A stretch of DNA of 64,000 nucleotides from Serratia grimesii NBRC 13537 (GCF_001590905.1 NZ_BCTT01000001.1:1-64000), one strand, 5' to 3'; positions 8,318-17,493 are shown, counted from the stretch's first letter. Notes: generated by a model not told the origin, from the letters alone. Numbers and translations: made by a program.

Positions 8318-9454
8318 ATGATGAAAATAAATCGCCTGGCAGCCGCGCTGCTCGCCACATTGATCCTGCCTGCTGGCCATGCTGCCGATAAAGCAGACAT
8401 TGACGCCATCGTTCAACCATTGATGCAGAAGTACGGTGTGCCGGGCATGGCAATCGCCGTGTCGGTGGGGGGAAAACAGCAGTTCTATCACTACGGCGTT
8501 GCGTCCAAACAGACAGGTAAACCGATCACCAACCAAACGCTGTTTGAGATTGGGTCATTGAGCAAGACTTTCACTGCCACACTGGCCGCGTATGCGCAAA
8601 ATGAGGGCAAACTGTCGTTCTCTGAGCCAGCCAGTCGTTATCTGCCTGAACTGCGCGGTAGCGCATTTGACCATGTCAGCTTGCTGAACCTGGCGACGCA
8701 CACTTCCGGATTGCCATTGTTTGTGCCCGATGAGGTAACCAACAACACACAACTGATGGCTTATTATAAAAACTGGCAACCGCAGCACCCGGCAGGTAGC
8801 ACGCGCGTATATTCGAACCTGGGTATTGGCATGCTGGGGATGATCACGGCGAAAAGCCTCAACCAGCCGTTTGCTCAAGCGATGGAAAAGACTTTGCTGC
8901 CGGCCTTGGGCATGACGCATACCTATATCCATGTACCTACCGCTCAAATGGCCAATTATGCACAGGGCTACGACAAGCAAGATAAACCGGTGCGTGTCAA
9001 TCCAGGTCCGTTGGACGCTGAATCCTACGGTATCAAGTCCAACGCCCGCGATCTGATCCGTTACCTGGACGCCAACCTGCAACAGATTAAAGTGACAGAA
9101 AAATGGCGTAGCGCACTTGCAGCGACTCATGTCGGTTACTACAAGGCAGGGGTTTTCACCCAAGATTTGATGTGGGAAAATTATGCTTACCCGGTCGATT
9201 TAGCTCGCCTGACCGAAGGCAACAACGCGGGGATGATCATGAACGGCACCCCAGCAACGGCTATCACGCCACCACAACAGGAACAGGCCGCCAGTTGGTA
9301 TAACAAAACCGGCTCGACAGGCGGCTTCTCAACCTACGCTGTATTCATCCCATCGCAAAAAATCGCTGTGGTGATGCTGGCTAACAAATGGTTCCCGAAT
9401 GATGATCGGGTTGCGGCGACCTACCGCATTGTTCAGCTACTAGATAAGCCGTGA
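8318..9454 (+). CDS. ampC: Class C beta-lactamase (AmpC cephalosporinase)
   Basis: Periplasmic serine beta-lactamase of 378 residues with a Sec signal peptide ([22 protein letters not shown], cleavage before ADKADID). All class C motifs are present: the active serine in GSLSKTF (SLSK at about 80-83), Y-S-N in [10 protein letters not shown] and K-T-G in [11 protein letters not shown]. The start at 8318 or 8321 is chosen for the signal peptide. Upstream in-frame codons would add a non-signal leader. It is followed by a strong terminator and is divergent from ampR, so inducible expression is expected. Confidence 0.95.
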   Translation: MMKINRLAAALLATLILPAGHAADKADIDAIVQPLMQKYGVPGMAIAVSVGGKQQFYHYGVASKQTGKPITNQTLFEIGSLSKTFTATLAAYAQNEGKLSFSEPASRYLPELRGSAFDHVSLLNLATHTSGLPLFVPDEVTNNTQLMAYYKNWQPQHPAGSTRVYSNLGIGMLGMITAKSLNQPFAQAMEKTLLPALGMTHTYIHVPTAQMANYAQGYDKQDKPVRVNPGPLDAESYGIKSNARDLIRYLDANLQQIKVTEKWRSALAATHVGYYKAGVFTQDLMWENYAYPVDLARLTEGNNAGMIMNGTPATAITPPQQEQAASWYNKTGSTGGFSTYAVFIPSQKIAVVMLANKWFPNDDRVAATYRIVQLLDKP

Positions 9455-9460
9455 TCACCA

Positions 9461-9488
9461 CAGGGGCGCCGTGGCGCCCCTGTTTTTA
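9461..9488 (+). terminator. Rho-independent terminator of ampC
   Basis: CAGGGGCGCC / GGCGCCCCTG stem of 10 bp with a GT loop, followed by TTTTTAT, 6 nt past the ampC stop. Confidence 0.85.
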
Positions 9489-9490
9489 TA

Positions 9491-10645
9491 TTAACTCCAG
9501 CCTTGTTTACCGTTACGCAAATAAGGTAAAACGGAGGTTAATGCCAATATGGCTAATACCATCCCAATCCACAATGCTGAACGCAAACCATAACCTGATG
9601 CGATCGCCATACCGCCAAAATAGGAGCCACCACCTAAACCAATATTAATGACCGAGGTATGCACGGCATTAACCATTGGTCCCGGATGAGCTACGCTGAC
9701 AATTCTCGCCATCATGGCAGGATTCATTGGTACGCCGGATAACCCAATCAGAATTACTGCGATAATAGCGATTGCTTGATATTCCGCGAATAACGCCATG
9801 CCCAATAAAGACAGACTCAGAATCGTTAATCCTACGACCATAATCGCCAGGCTGTGACGATATGCCAGTCGGCCCGTTATCATATTGCCCACGATATTGG
9901 CTAATCCATAAAGCATTAAAATAAAGGGCACGGCTTGCATACTAAAATTGCTTACATCGACCAATACAGGGACAAAGTAACTGAATGCCGCAAAGCTAGC
10001 ACCCAGAATTAAACAGCTTGTTGTGCAGGCTTTCCAATAGGCTTTATTTTTAAATGCGTTGAGTTCCTCTGCCATTTTTAGCGTTCCACCTGCGGCCAAA
10101 GAAGGTAACAGGCGAGCCAGGGCGAGCAGGCAGATGAAAACCAGAACGGCAACCAGACCAAAGCTTATACGCCAGCCCCAGTGTTGATCAATGATGGTTG
10201 CAAGCGGGACGCCGAAAACGTTGGATACCATAAAACCAGCGATGACAACCGAAGCGGCGCGAGGGCGATGTTCGATAGGCACTAACGCCATGCTTGTTGC
10301 AAGCGAGAGACTCAAACATCCAGCACACAAAACGCCCGTCACAATTCGGATCGCAACTAAAAGGGAGTAATCCGAGATAAAGGCGCTCGAACCTTGCACG
10401 ACGACATACAGAGATAATAGCCACAATAATGTGGTTCGATAGGGGGCTTTAAACTTGAGGAAAAAATAGGTTAATACAGGACCACCCAACATGACACCAA
10501 AGGCATAATAAGAGATCAAATGACCGACTTCACCTACGGTGATCCCAAAGGCTTCGGATAAGGTAGACATCATGCCTGCCACCATTAATTCGGCCGTGCC
10601 AAGTGAAAAAATAGACAGCCCCAAAACATACACTGCTAACGGCAT
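9491..10645 (-). CDS. MFS transporter, DHA1 family (AraJ-like)
   Basis: A 384-residue inner-membrane protein with about 12 hydrophobic segments. It starts MPLAVYVLGLSIFSLGTAELMVAG, typical of drug:H+ antiporters of the AraJ/YdhP kind. The motif near residues 90-150 (GVLCAGCLSLSLATSMALVP and GVPLATIIDQHWGWRISF) matches this branch. Substrate unknown. Base composition is visibly more A+T-rich than the flanking genes, so recent acquisition is possible. It lies 77 nt downstream of a tetR gene, with a probable TetR operator in the gap. A drug or metabolite efflux role is inferred. Confidence 0.8.
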   Translation of the reverse strand: MPLAVYVLGLSIFSLGTAELMVAGMMSTLSEAFGITVGEVGHLISYYAFGVMLGGPVLTYFFLKFKAPYRTTLLWLLSLYVVVQGSSAFISDYSLLVAIRIVTGVLCAGCLSLSLATSMALVPIEHRPRAASVVIAGFMVSNVFGVPLATIIDQHWGWRISFGLVAVLVFICLLALARLLPSLAAGGTLKMAEELNAFKNKAYWKACTTSCLILGASFAAFSYFVPVLVDVSNFSMQAVPFILMLYGLANIVGNMITGRLAYRHSLAIMVVGLTILSLSLLGMALFAEYQAIAIIAVILIGLSGVPMNPAMMARIVSVAHPGPMVNAVHTSVINIGLGGGSYFGGMAIASGYGLRSALWIGMVLAILALTSVLPYLRNGKQGWS

Positions 10646-10668
10646 AGTGTTAATATTCTCCTGGTATT

Positions 10669-10683
10669 TGAATGATCGTTACA
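10669..10683. promoter_or_regulatory. Candidate TetR operator upstream of the MFS gene
   Basis: TGAATGATCGTTACA. The reverse complement of the site before tetR (11374-11388) reads TGACTGATCGTTCCA, identical at 13 of 15 positions. It is centred about 31 bp upstream of the MFS start codon. Confidence 0.55.
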
Positions 10684-10722
10684 AAAATAATTAATAAAAT
10701 GGGTGGTTTTTTTATTTTTGTT

Positions 10723-11325
10723 TTATAAGTTGATTAACAGGCCAGCGACGACATCTTCGAGGGTATTTCTATCCGAAATGTTTTTATTCAACACACGTAA
10801 ACCGTAATAACCGGCCATAAAGCCTCTGGCCATTTCAATTGCCGATGCGCGGGTACCGAGCTCTCCGTTCTGTTGGCCTTCGATAAACACGGCGACCAGT
10901 GTTTGTTCCAGGCGTTGCCGATATTCTTGATTCAGACTGGCGACCGCTTCATCTTTACTGCCTCGTTCCAGCGCGGAGAACAAGACCATGGCATCATGTT
11001 GTTCGGGCTGTGAGAGATCTTCGGCAATACCCCATAGCAGAAGAGTGCGTAATCGTTCTTTGACTAACCCCGGTTGTGTGAGAATCGCTAGTTGTGCTGA
11101 CATAGTGTGCTCATGACTGCGCAACAACGCCTGCTCATACAGAGCTTGTTTGCTACCAAAGGCATTATATAAGCTTCCTCTCCCCAATCCGGTCCCATTG
11201 CATAAATCTTGCGCAGAAGTGCCAGCATAGCCATTGGCGCTAAAGACGGCCACGGCGGCATCAATGACATCCTCATCTTCGAACTGTCTTGGACGGCCTG
11301 GATAGATAGGTTTTTCAGCACTCAT
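10723..11325 (-). CDS. TetR/AcrR-family transcriptional regulator
   Basis: A 200-residue regulator. The N-terminal helix-turn-helix spans about residues 15-62 (VIDAAVAVFSANGYAGTSAQDLCNGTGLGRGSLYNAFGSKQALYEQAL). The C-terminal all-alpha ligand domain contains RQRLEQTLVAVFIEGQQNGELG. It is the probable repressor of the adjacent MFS transporter, in the same orientation and just upstream. Near-identical 15-bp sites precede both genes, which points to autoregulation. A+T-rich like its partner. Confidence 0.85.
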   Translation of the reverse strand: MSAEKPIYPGRPRQFEDEDVIDAAVAVFSANGYAGTSAQDLCNGTGLGRGSLYNAFGSKQALYEQALLRSHEHTMSAQLAILTQPGLVKERLRTLLLWGIAEDLSQPEQHDAMVLFSALERGSKDEAVASLNQEYRQRLEQTLVAVFIEGQQNGELGTRASAIEMARGFMAGYYGLRVLNKNISDRNTLEDVVAGLLINL

Positions 11326-11373
11326 GGAGGATCGGGGGGCTTGAAATGAGTTGAGGCCGTATAGTATTGATTG

Positions 11374-11388
11374 TGGAACGATCAGTCA
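11374..11388. promoter_or_regulatory. Candidate TetR operator upstream of tetR
   Basis: TGGAACGATCAGTCA, matching on the opposite strand the site at 10669-10683 (13 of 15). It is centred about 56 bp upstream of the tetR start. Confidence 0.5.
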
Positions 11389-11472
11389 AATAATTTTCCA
11401 TCTTATTCATCATGTTACATGAAGGTTGTTTTTATTGTTATTTATCAATGTGTTGATTGTTTTTCATTATCT

Positions 11473-12387
11473 TTAGGCCTTGGGGTTGTGCTGCTGAGCC
11501 CGCTTCTCACGCATAAAATCAATAAACACCCGTAGCTTGAGCGGCATGTGTCGATTGGCGGGAAAGTAGATGAAAAAGCCGGGGAAGTCACTGCTGTAAT
11601 CCGCCAGAATTTCCACCAACTGCCCATTGTTGAGCTCGTGCTGTACGGTACTGGCAAAGCGTTGGGTGATGCCCAGGCCGGCGAGCACGGCGTCTTTAAT
11701 CAGCCTGTCTTCGTTAAATATCAGGCTGCCACTGGCTTCCAGTGTGAGTTGCCCGCCGTCCTGCCTGAAATACCAGGGCTCAAATTTTCCGCTGCCGGGG
11801 AAACGGTAGCGCAGGCAGTTATGTTCGCTCAGGGCCTGCGGTGTCTGAGGAGTGCCGTGCTGTGCCAGATAGCCCGGTGTGGCGATGATCACACGCCGTT
11901 GGTTATTGTCGATAGGCACCGCAACCATGTCTTTTTGCACCATGGCACGCATACGGATACCGGCATCGAAATTGTCCAGTACCAAGTCAGAAAAGTGGTC
12001 GTCAGTAAACAGCTCGAGCTGTACCTCAGGGTAACGCGTCAGAAACTCCGCCAGATAGGGCATCACTAATAATGAAGCGGCTAACTGCGGCAAAGTAATG
12101 CGCAACAAACCAGAAGGGCGGCCGTGCAGGCTGCGGACGTCATCAGCAGCCACGTCTATTTGTCCCATTGCCGGGGCCACTCGCTGGTAAAACAGGCGTC
12201 CTTCATCGCTCAGCCGAACCGACCGGCTGGTACGATTAAATAACCGGACACCTAAACGTGTTTCCAGAGCCTGAATGTTTTGCGATACAGCAGGTGGGGT
12301 GACCCCAAGGTGATTGGCCGCCTGGGTAAAGCTGCCTAACCGGGCCACGGCTTCAAAAAATGGCAGTAACTGCAACAGTGAGCTCAT
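11473..12387 (-). CDS. LysR-family transcriptional regulator
   Basis: A 304-residue LysR protein of the group with the signature FFEAVARLGSFTQAANHLGVTPPAVSQNIQALE (residues about 9-41) and LGVRLFNRTSRSVRLSDEG. The effector domain includes SGLLRITLPQLAASLLVMPYLAEFLTRYPEVQLEL. It is divergent from an SxxK serine hydrolase across a 102-bp gap with a LysR-type box, so that gene is the likely target. The inducer is unknown. Confidence 0.88.
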   Translation of the reverse strand: MSSLLQLLPFFEAVARLGSFTQAANHLGVTPPAVSQNIQALETRLGVRLFNRTSRSVRLSDEGRLFYQRVAPAMGQIDVAADDVRSLHGRPSGLLRITLPQLAASLLVMPYLAEFLTRYPEVQLELFTDDHFSDLVLDNFDAGIRMRAMVQKDMVAVPIDNNQRRVIIATPGYLAQHGTPQTPQALSEHNCLRYRFPGSGKFEPWYFRQDGGQLTLEASGSLIFNEDRLIKDAVLAGLGITQRFASTVQHELNNGQLVEILADYSSDFPGFFIYFPANRHMPLKLRVFIDFMREKRAQQHNPKA

Positions 12388-12403
12388 CTATTGGTAATCT
12401 CTG

Positions 12404-12420
12404 CTTAATGATTCGTTAAG
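12404..12420. promoter_or_regulatory. Candidate LysR box
   Basis: CTTAA-N7-TTAAG, containing a T-N11-A motif, sits 17 bp upstream of the lysR start codon in the divergent gap. It is typical of autoregulatory LysR sites. Confidence 0.4.
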
Positions 12421-12489
12421 TAACCCGGTATTTAATTTTATAATAATCACATTAGACTGATTTTATTACCCCTCAGAGAGCAATAAAAC

Positions 12490-13641
12490 ATGTCGACAGT
12501 GAATCCGTCATTAGCAGAAAGAGTTCAGGCGGTCAGCCTGCGGGCGATTGAAGAAGAGCGTATCGTCGGCAGTGTGGTGTTGGTGGCGCAATATGGCACA
12601 GTCATTTACGCTGAAGCCAACGGGTACGCTGACCGTGAACAACAGCGACCTATGCGGCGTAAGACACAATTCCTGCTGTCGTCTGTGTCCAAGCCCTACA
12701 TCACCTTGGCGGCGATGCGCATGATCGAACAGCAAAAACTGAGTTTGGATGATGCGGTCAGCCGCTGGTTACCTTGGTTCACGCCAATACTGCCCGACGG
12801 CCGTTGCCCAGAGATTAAAATCCGCCATTTACTGAGCCACACATCCGGGTTGAGTTACCGCTTTAATCAGCCAACAGATGGGGCATATCAGCGCTTGGGC
12901 ATTCAAGACGGTATGGCGCTGTCGTCATTGACGCTGGAGCAGAACTTGCGCTTGTTGGCGCAGGCGGACTTGTTGGCCGAACCTGGTCGCGAGTTTAATT
13001 ACTCACTGTCTATCGACGTATTGGGGGCAGTGCTGGAGCAGGTGGTGGGTAAGCCATTGCCACAGTTATTCAATGACTGGGTTGCACACCCGTTGGGATT
13101 GGAGAATACCGGTTTTTACACCACCGATGCCGACAATCTGGCAACGGCTTATTACGATACGGCTGCCCGTCCAGAGCCGATTCGTGATGATATGCGCTTG
13201 GCATTGCCGGAAGGTTTTGGCTTCGATATTGAATTATCGCCCTCACGAGCGCGTGATCCTCAGGCCTATGCCTCCGGTGGAGCCGGTATGGTCGGTGATG
13301 CTGACGACGTGTTGCGGCTGGTGGAAACATTGCGCAACGGCCGCGAAGGTATTTTACAACCGGCCACAGCAGAACTGATGCGCCAACCTCATGTTGGGGC
13401 AGAGGCCGAAATTCAGGGCCCGGGTTGGGGTTTTGGTTTCGGTGGCGCGGTGTTAGTGGACGCGCAGTTGGCGGCGACACCACAGCATAATGGTACTTTG
13501 CAATGGGGCGGCGTGTATGGTCACAGTTGGTTTTATGATCCGCAGACGGCATTCAGTGTGGTGGCGTTGACCAACACGGCATTTGAGGGAATGAGTGGGC
13601 TCTATCCGCAGCAGATCCGCGATGCGGTGTACGGGATTTAG
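12490..13641 (+). CDS. Serine hydrolase, beta-lactamase/EstB family
   Basis: A 383-residue penicillin-binding-protein-fold hydrolase (family VIII esterase type). The SxxK nucleophile is in LLSSVSKPYITL (SVSK near 63-66). The tyrosine motif is YSLS near 173 instead of YSN. The third motif region near the C-terminus reads WGGVYGHSWFYDP, with no KTG, which suggests an esterase or amidase instead of a beta-lactamase. There is no signal peptide (MSTVNPSLAERVQAVSLR), so it should be cytosolic. Divergent from a LysR regulator, hence probably inducible. Natural substrate unknown. Confidence 0.82.
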   Translation: MSTVNPSLAERVQAVSLRAIEEERIVGSVVLVAQYGTVIYAEANGYADREQQRPMRRKTQFLLSSVSKPYITLAAMRMIEQQKLSLDDAVSRWLPWFTPILPDGRCPEIKIRHLLSHTSGLSYRFNQPTDGAYQRLGIQDGMALSSLTLEQNLRLLAQADLLAEPGREFNYSLSIDVLGAVLEQVVGKPLPQLFNDWVAHPLGLENTGFYTTDADNLATAYYDTAARPEPIRDDMRLALPEGFGFDIELSPSRARDPQAYASGGAGMVGDADDVLRLVETLRNGREGILQPATAELMRQPHVGAEAEIQGPGWGFGFGGAVLVDAQLAATPQHNGTLQWGGVYGHSWFYDPQTAFSVVALTNTAFEGMSGLYPQQIRDAVYGI

Positions 13642-13645
13642 CGAT

Positions 13646-13671
13646 AAAAAAAGGGCCCGCCAAGCGGGCCC
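13646..13671 (-). terminator. Rho-independent terminator of ydgA
   Basis: GGGCCCGC / GCGGGCCC stem of 8 bp, loop of 3, followed by seven T on the minus strand, about 20 nt past the ydgA stop. It also lies after the plus-strand serine hydrolase and may act on both. Confidence 0.8.
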
Positions 13672-13691
13672 CAACTTATGCGAACAGAGAG

Positions 13692-15215
13692 TTATTGGGC
13701 TGGAGCAGGCACTGCGTCCTGCGCCGGGGCACCGTCATCAGCTGGAGCACCCAGCAGACCGAACGTGCCGATGAACTCCTGCAGTGACATCTTGTTGCCG
13801 TTCAGATCAACCTGATTGTCGGCGTAATGGAAGCTGCTGCCGATCACGCCGTCTTTCAATGTGGTCAGTTTGAACATCTGTCCCATTGCTGCCAAGCCTT
13901 GCACCTGCTGCTGCGCCAGTTTCTGAGATTCTTCGGCACTGTAGCCCTGCAGTAACGCAGTTTGTGAGGTGGTTTCAGTTGCCATCGCGACAGGAATGCT
14001 CAGGTTCGCATCCAGTTTTTTCACTGAACGCGCAATCAGTTGGTCTGGCGACTCTGCCGGAGAGCCTGCTTGTGCAGGGTCGGTCAGGTCCAGGTTCAGG
14101 GTAAAGGTACTTTCACCCTTGCTGTTTTTCCAGCTCAACGGTGCGACGCTAATGGTCGGGTTGCCTTTCAACAACAGCGGCAGGTTTTGCAGCAGGATAT
14201 CGGTGGTTTGTTGCTGATAGGCGACAGGATCCATCGTTTGTGCCTGTTGCAGCATTACCATCGCTTGTTGGTTGTAACGGTCGGCGAACTCTTTCAGTGA
14301 TTTTGCATCCAGTTTGTCGATTTTCAACGTCAACTTACCGGAGCCGAAGTCACTGTTTTGGATCTTCAACGCGTCCATGGTGTAATCGATCTGGCCGTTC
14401 AGATTACTGTCTTTTTCACCGAATTGACTTGCTAATTTAAAGCCGTCCAGCGTCAGGGTTTCTTTACCGTCAACGGCAACCTTGACCTGTTTCACGGCCA
14501 TATTCTGGTTACCCAGGCTGAGATCGAACTGACCCGCGTGGGTATTGCTCTTCAGCGTAGCGCCCTGCAACTGGACTTGTTCGATTTGACCAAACTGGTT
14601 CGGGCCACTGATCACGGCGCTGTCGCTGCTGGCGTCCAGGGTGATGGCTTTCATATCGCGTGATACATCGGCATTGATGGTCGCACCGCTGAACTTCAGT
14701 GCTGACTTGTCTTTTTGATATTCCAGCGGGATCACGTCAATAGCAGACGAGGTATCGCCTGAGTAAGAAATGCGTGATTCAGCGGTGAACAACGATTTGC
14801 CCTTGGTGATCTCAAACAGGCCTTTGGTTGCTGGGGTGTTTTCCAGTTCGGTATGTACCGATGCCATGCTTGGCAGCAGGTTGAATTTCTTTAACTGGGC
14901 CAACGGGAAGGGACCATGGTCGATGGTTTCCATGAACGCGACTTCGTCACCGGCTTTCAGGGGAGCATCGTCAGTCGTAACGCTGCCGTCAGCGCGCAGG
15001 ACATAGCGAATTTTGCTGCTGAAGATACCACGTTGGTAATTTTCATAACCCAGTTTGACACCGGCTTTTGGCAGATAGGCTTTGAGTTGGCTGTTGGCGT
15101 TATCAACCACTTCACCCATCCGTTGTTCGATCAGTTTGCCGGTGTACCAGGAAGCCCCGGTCCATGCTGCGCCAAGAACCACAATGACGCTAACAGCGAC
15201 TAACGATTTTTTCAT
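13692..15215 (-). CDS. ydgA: YdgA family protein (DUF945)
   Basis: A 507-residue protein with one N-terminal hydrophobic segment (MKKSLVAVSVIVVLGAAWTGASW) and a long exported domain. It matches E. coli YdgA along its length (YENYQRGIFSSKIRY, ETIDHGPFPLAQLKKFNLLPSMASVHTEL, APLSWKNSKGESTF, ASAMGQMF-like region). Its function is not established. The C-terminal tail is Ala/Pro-rich. The ATG at 15215 aligns with YdgA, and AAGGA lies 11 nt upstream. A longer start at 15227 is in frame. Downstream of manA, as in E. coli. Confidence 0.9.
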   Translation of the reverse strand: MKKSLVAVSVIVVLGAAWTGASWYTGKLIEQRMGEVVDNANSQLKAYLPKAGVKLGYENYQRGIFSSKIRYVLRADGSVTTDDAPLKAGDEVAFMETIDHGPFPLAQLKKFNLLPSMASVHTELENTPATKGLFEITKGKSLFTAESRISYSGDTSSAIDVIPLEYQKDKSALKFSGATINADVSRDMKAITLDASSDSAVISGPNQFGQIEQVQLQGATLKSNTHAGQFDLSLGNQNMAVKQVKVAVDGKETLTLDGFKLASQFGEKDSNLNGQIDYTMDALKIQNSDFGSGKLTLKIDKLDAKSLKEFADRYNQQAMVMLQQAQTMDPVAYQQQTTDILLQNLPLLLKGNPTISVAPLSWKNSKGESTFTLNLDLTDPAQAGSPAESPDQLIARSVKKLDANLSIPVAMATETTSQTALLQGYSAEESQKLAQQQVQGLAAMGQMFKLTTLKDGVIGSSFHYADNQVDLNGNKMSLQEFIGTFGLLGAPADDGAPAQDAVPAPAQ

Positions 15216-15237
15216 AGTTCTGTTCATCCTTATTAAG

Positions 15238-15258
15238 CCATCTGTCTTAAGCAGATGG
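15238..15258. repeat. Inverted repeat in the ydgA leader
   Basis: CCATCTG and CAGATGG flank TCTTAAG, immediately upstream of ydgA. It could form a hairpin in the ydgA 5' leader. Role unknown. Confidence 0.3.
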
Positions 15259-15278
15259 ATGGGCAAGTTTGGGCCAAT

Positions 15279-15300
15279 AAAAAAACGCCCGCAGGCGTTT
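15279..15300 (-). terminator. Rho-independent terminator of manA
   Basis: AAACGCC / GGCGTTT stem of 7 bp with a 4-nt loop. The 3' arm on the minus strand runs on into seven T. It lies about 57 nt past the manA stop. Confidence 0.8.
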
Positions 15301-15356
15301 AATTGTGAAGGTAAGCCACTCTTTCAGCAACCAATTTGCGGAAATTTACCGAGCGT

Positions 15357-16535
15357 TTACGACAACAGGTTATAAACACGGGCGATTCGGCCCGAACCAC
15401 TGACGCTAACCGGCGATTCAAACGCGCCGATAAAGCAGGATTCACCCGGTTTCAGTACCAATTGCTGGTTTTGTTTAGTTAGCACGGCTTCGCCGTCAAC
15501 GCAGAACAAGATAGCTGCGCTATTTTGTTTCAGCGCCTGTGGATTGGCGGAAAGATCGTGTAATGAGAACGCGAAATCGTCAACCGGGATAGGGAAGAAT
15601 AGCTCATCGCCGCGTTTTTGTGGCTCAGTCAGCAGGCCGGCAGCGGGTTGCGGGCGGAACTGTAGATTAGCCAGTAATTCTGGGATATCAATGAACTTTG
15701 GTGTCAGACCGGCACGCAGTACGTTGTCCGAGTTGGCCATTACTTCCAGTGCAACGCCTTTCAGATAGGCGTGTGGGGTTTCGGCATACAGGAACATGGC
15801 TTCACCTGGCTTGAGCTGAACCACGTTCAGCAGCAATGGTGAGAACAAGCCGCTGTCTTCCGGGTAGAAACCTGCGATAAAGCGCACGGTATCCCAAGGT
15901 TCACCCTGTTGGTTGTTCAACGCGGCTTTCAGTACGCCGAGTGCCAGCGCTTTTTGCTCGCCGCTCATCGCCAACAGGCTGGCAAACAGCGCTGACAAGT
16001 GGGTGACGTCAGGTTGTTGCAAGAACGCCGCAATATCGTGATGTGCACCGGCAAGTGGCTGCAACAGGGAAACAATATCGGACAATTCACGGAAGCCGTT
16101 CATCGCCAGGAATGGTGTCAGGGCAAACACCAGTTCAGGCTTGTGATTGGGATCTTTATAATTGCGCTCGGCCGCATCCAAAGGAATGCCCGCTGCGTTT
16201 TCTTTAGCAAAACCCATTTCAGCTGCGGACTTGCTTGGATGCACTTGAATCGACAGCGGCTGATCGGCGCACAGCACTTTAAACAGGAACGGCAACTCGC
16301 CAAAACGGCGGGCGACGTCGGTGCCCAACTGCTTGGACTGATCTTCATCAATGACATCGCGCAGTGAGCGCAAATTGCCGTCGGTACCTGCTACGCGTGA
16401 GCTGCTCTTCGGATGAGCGCCCATCCACAGCTCGGCCATCGGTAACCCTTGTGGGTTGGCGATACCATACAGCTGCGTTAATGCGTCGTGACTGCCCCAC
16501 GCATAGTTTTGCACTGCGTTGATCATTTTTTGCAT
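15357..16535 (-). CDS. manA: Mannose-6-phosphate isomerase (class I)
   Basis: Zinc enzyme interconverting mannose-6-phosphate and fructose-6-phosphate, 392 residues (E. coli ManA 391). Conserved parts: MINAVQNYAWGSHDALTQLYG, AELWMGAHPKSSS, the metal site QPLSIQVHP-K near 97, and EVMANSDNVLRAGLTPK near 260. The ATG at 16535 is chosen because it matches E. coli MQKLIN. An in-frame ATG at 16547 is too close to the ribosome site AAAGG. It has its own terminator, and ydgA follows. Confidence 0.97.
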   Translation of the reverse strand: MQKMINAVQNYAWGSHDALTQLYGIANPQGLPMAELWMGAHPKSSSRVAGTDGNLRSLRDVIDEDQSKQLGTDVARRFGELPFLFKVLCADQPLSIQVHPSKSAAEMGFAKENAAGIPLDAAERNYKDPNHKPELVFALTPFLAMNGFRELSDIVSLLQPLAGAHHDIAAFLQQPDVTHLSALFASLLAMSGEQKALALGVLKAALNNQQGEPWDTVRFIAGFYPEDSGLFSPLLLNVVQLKPGEAMFLYAETPHAYLKGVALEVMANSDNVLRAGLTPKFIDIPELLANLQFRPQPAAGLLTEPQKRGDELFFPIPVDDFAFSLHDLSANPQALKQNSAAILFCVDGEAVLTKQNQQLVLKPGESCFIGAFESPVSVSGSGRIARVYNLLS

Positions 16536-17091
16536 CTTGATAAACATCCTTTACGTTCGCCGCCGGGTGACGGTAAGTAGCTGACTGATTTATCCCCTTT
16601 GGTTTTCACGCTGCCATTTGAAAGCCAGAAGGGATAAAAGGCTAAAACAAACAAATTAGGTGAGCCCCATCCTACACCCGAACGACAGCGCGAAAGTGGT
16701 GTGTGATCAAACATGTGGCTCATCTGTGCCGCTGCCCCGCGGCGAGCAAAGTATAACGTGAGAGCACCAACAGTCACAATTCCCATATCCCTTGGCAAAG
16801 ACTGCGGTGGCACAACAGAGCGCGGGGGAGGCGGAAAAAAAAGTGTGTTGCTACGGCACAGTTTAAATCTGATATGCATACCAAAATAAATATTATGGGC
16901 GCAGTGTTTTCCTCCAATATATTTCAATCTGTGTTTTTTGACGTGAATTATTACCGGGTGAATATATCTTTCATCTTAATTATTTCGATTTCATCTGCAA
17001 TCACACAAATGGCTTAAATTGCCTAACAGCGTCGCTATACAGTGCACACCAATAAACCGACTCTTTGATAATTACTTACGCTGAGGCGCTA
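16536..17091. other. Gene-free stretch between manA and the small secreted protein
   Basis: About 556 bp with no convincing gene. It must hold the promoters of manA (leftward) and the small secreted protein (rightward). A minus-strand open frame here is low-complexity and lacks family features. E. coli has fumA between manA and fumC. No fumA remnant is recognisable. Confidence 0.5.
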
Positions 17092-17445
17092 ATGAAAAAA
17101 CTTTTACTGGCTCTGGCTCTGTGCACTTCGGGTGCTAATGCGGCTGTTGTTGTTACCCATGCTTATGGTTATGGCGTTGCCAGGCCCGTGGTGGTCGCGC
17201 CCAGACCGGTGATCGTGGCACCACGTCCGGTGGTCGTTGTACCGCGGCCGGTGGTTGTGACACCAGCACCTGTGGTGGTGACTGCCGCGCCGGTGGCAAC
17301 AACCACGGTCGCTCATCCAGTCGCTGCGGTGGCCGGTGCTGTCGGTGTGGGAGTTTATCGTCATAATGAGCGTCAGGATGCCTACGATGAAATCAACCAT
17401 CTGCAAGACCAAAGAATTAACGCCTATAATCAACACCACCATTAA
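17092..17445 (+). CDS. Small secreted Val/Pro-rich repeat protein
   Basis: A 117-residue protein not assigned to a family. The signal peptide is MKKLLLALALCTSGANA. Mature residues about 22-75 are repeats of (A/V)PRPVVV (RPVVVAPRP, VIVAPRP, VVVVPRP, VVVTPAP). A short Val/Ala stretch follows, then a charged C-terminus ending in HNERQDAYDEINHLQDQRINAYNQHHH. The start has GAGG 5 nt upstream. It is followed at once by a strong terminator, so it is monocistronic. An exported surface or envelope protein is inferred. Confidence 0.75.
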   Translation: MKKLLLALALCTSGANAAVVVTHAYGYGVARPVVVAPRPVIVAPRPVVVVPRPVVVTPAPVVVTAAPVATTTVAHPVAAVAGAVGVGVYRHNERQDAYDEINHLQDQRINAYNQHHH

Positions 17446-17471
17446 TACTGTAATAAGACCTAAATATTAAG

Positions 17472-17493
17472 AGCGCCAGATGGCGCTTTTTTA
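17472..17493 (+). terminator. Rho-independent terminator
   Basis: AGCGCC / GGCGCT stem with loop AGAT and a run of T, 26 nt past the small secreted protein. Confidence 0.85.

Noticed and set aside
16523-16927. A 134-codon minus-strand open frame upstream of manA
   Set aside because: It overlaps the manA start, has low-complexity content and no recognisable domain or ribosome site.
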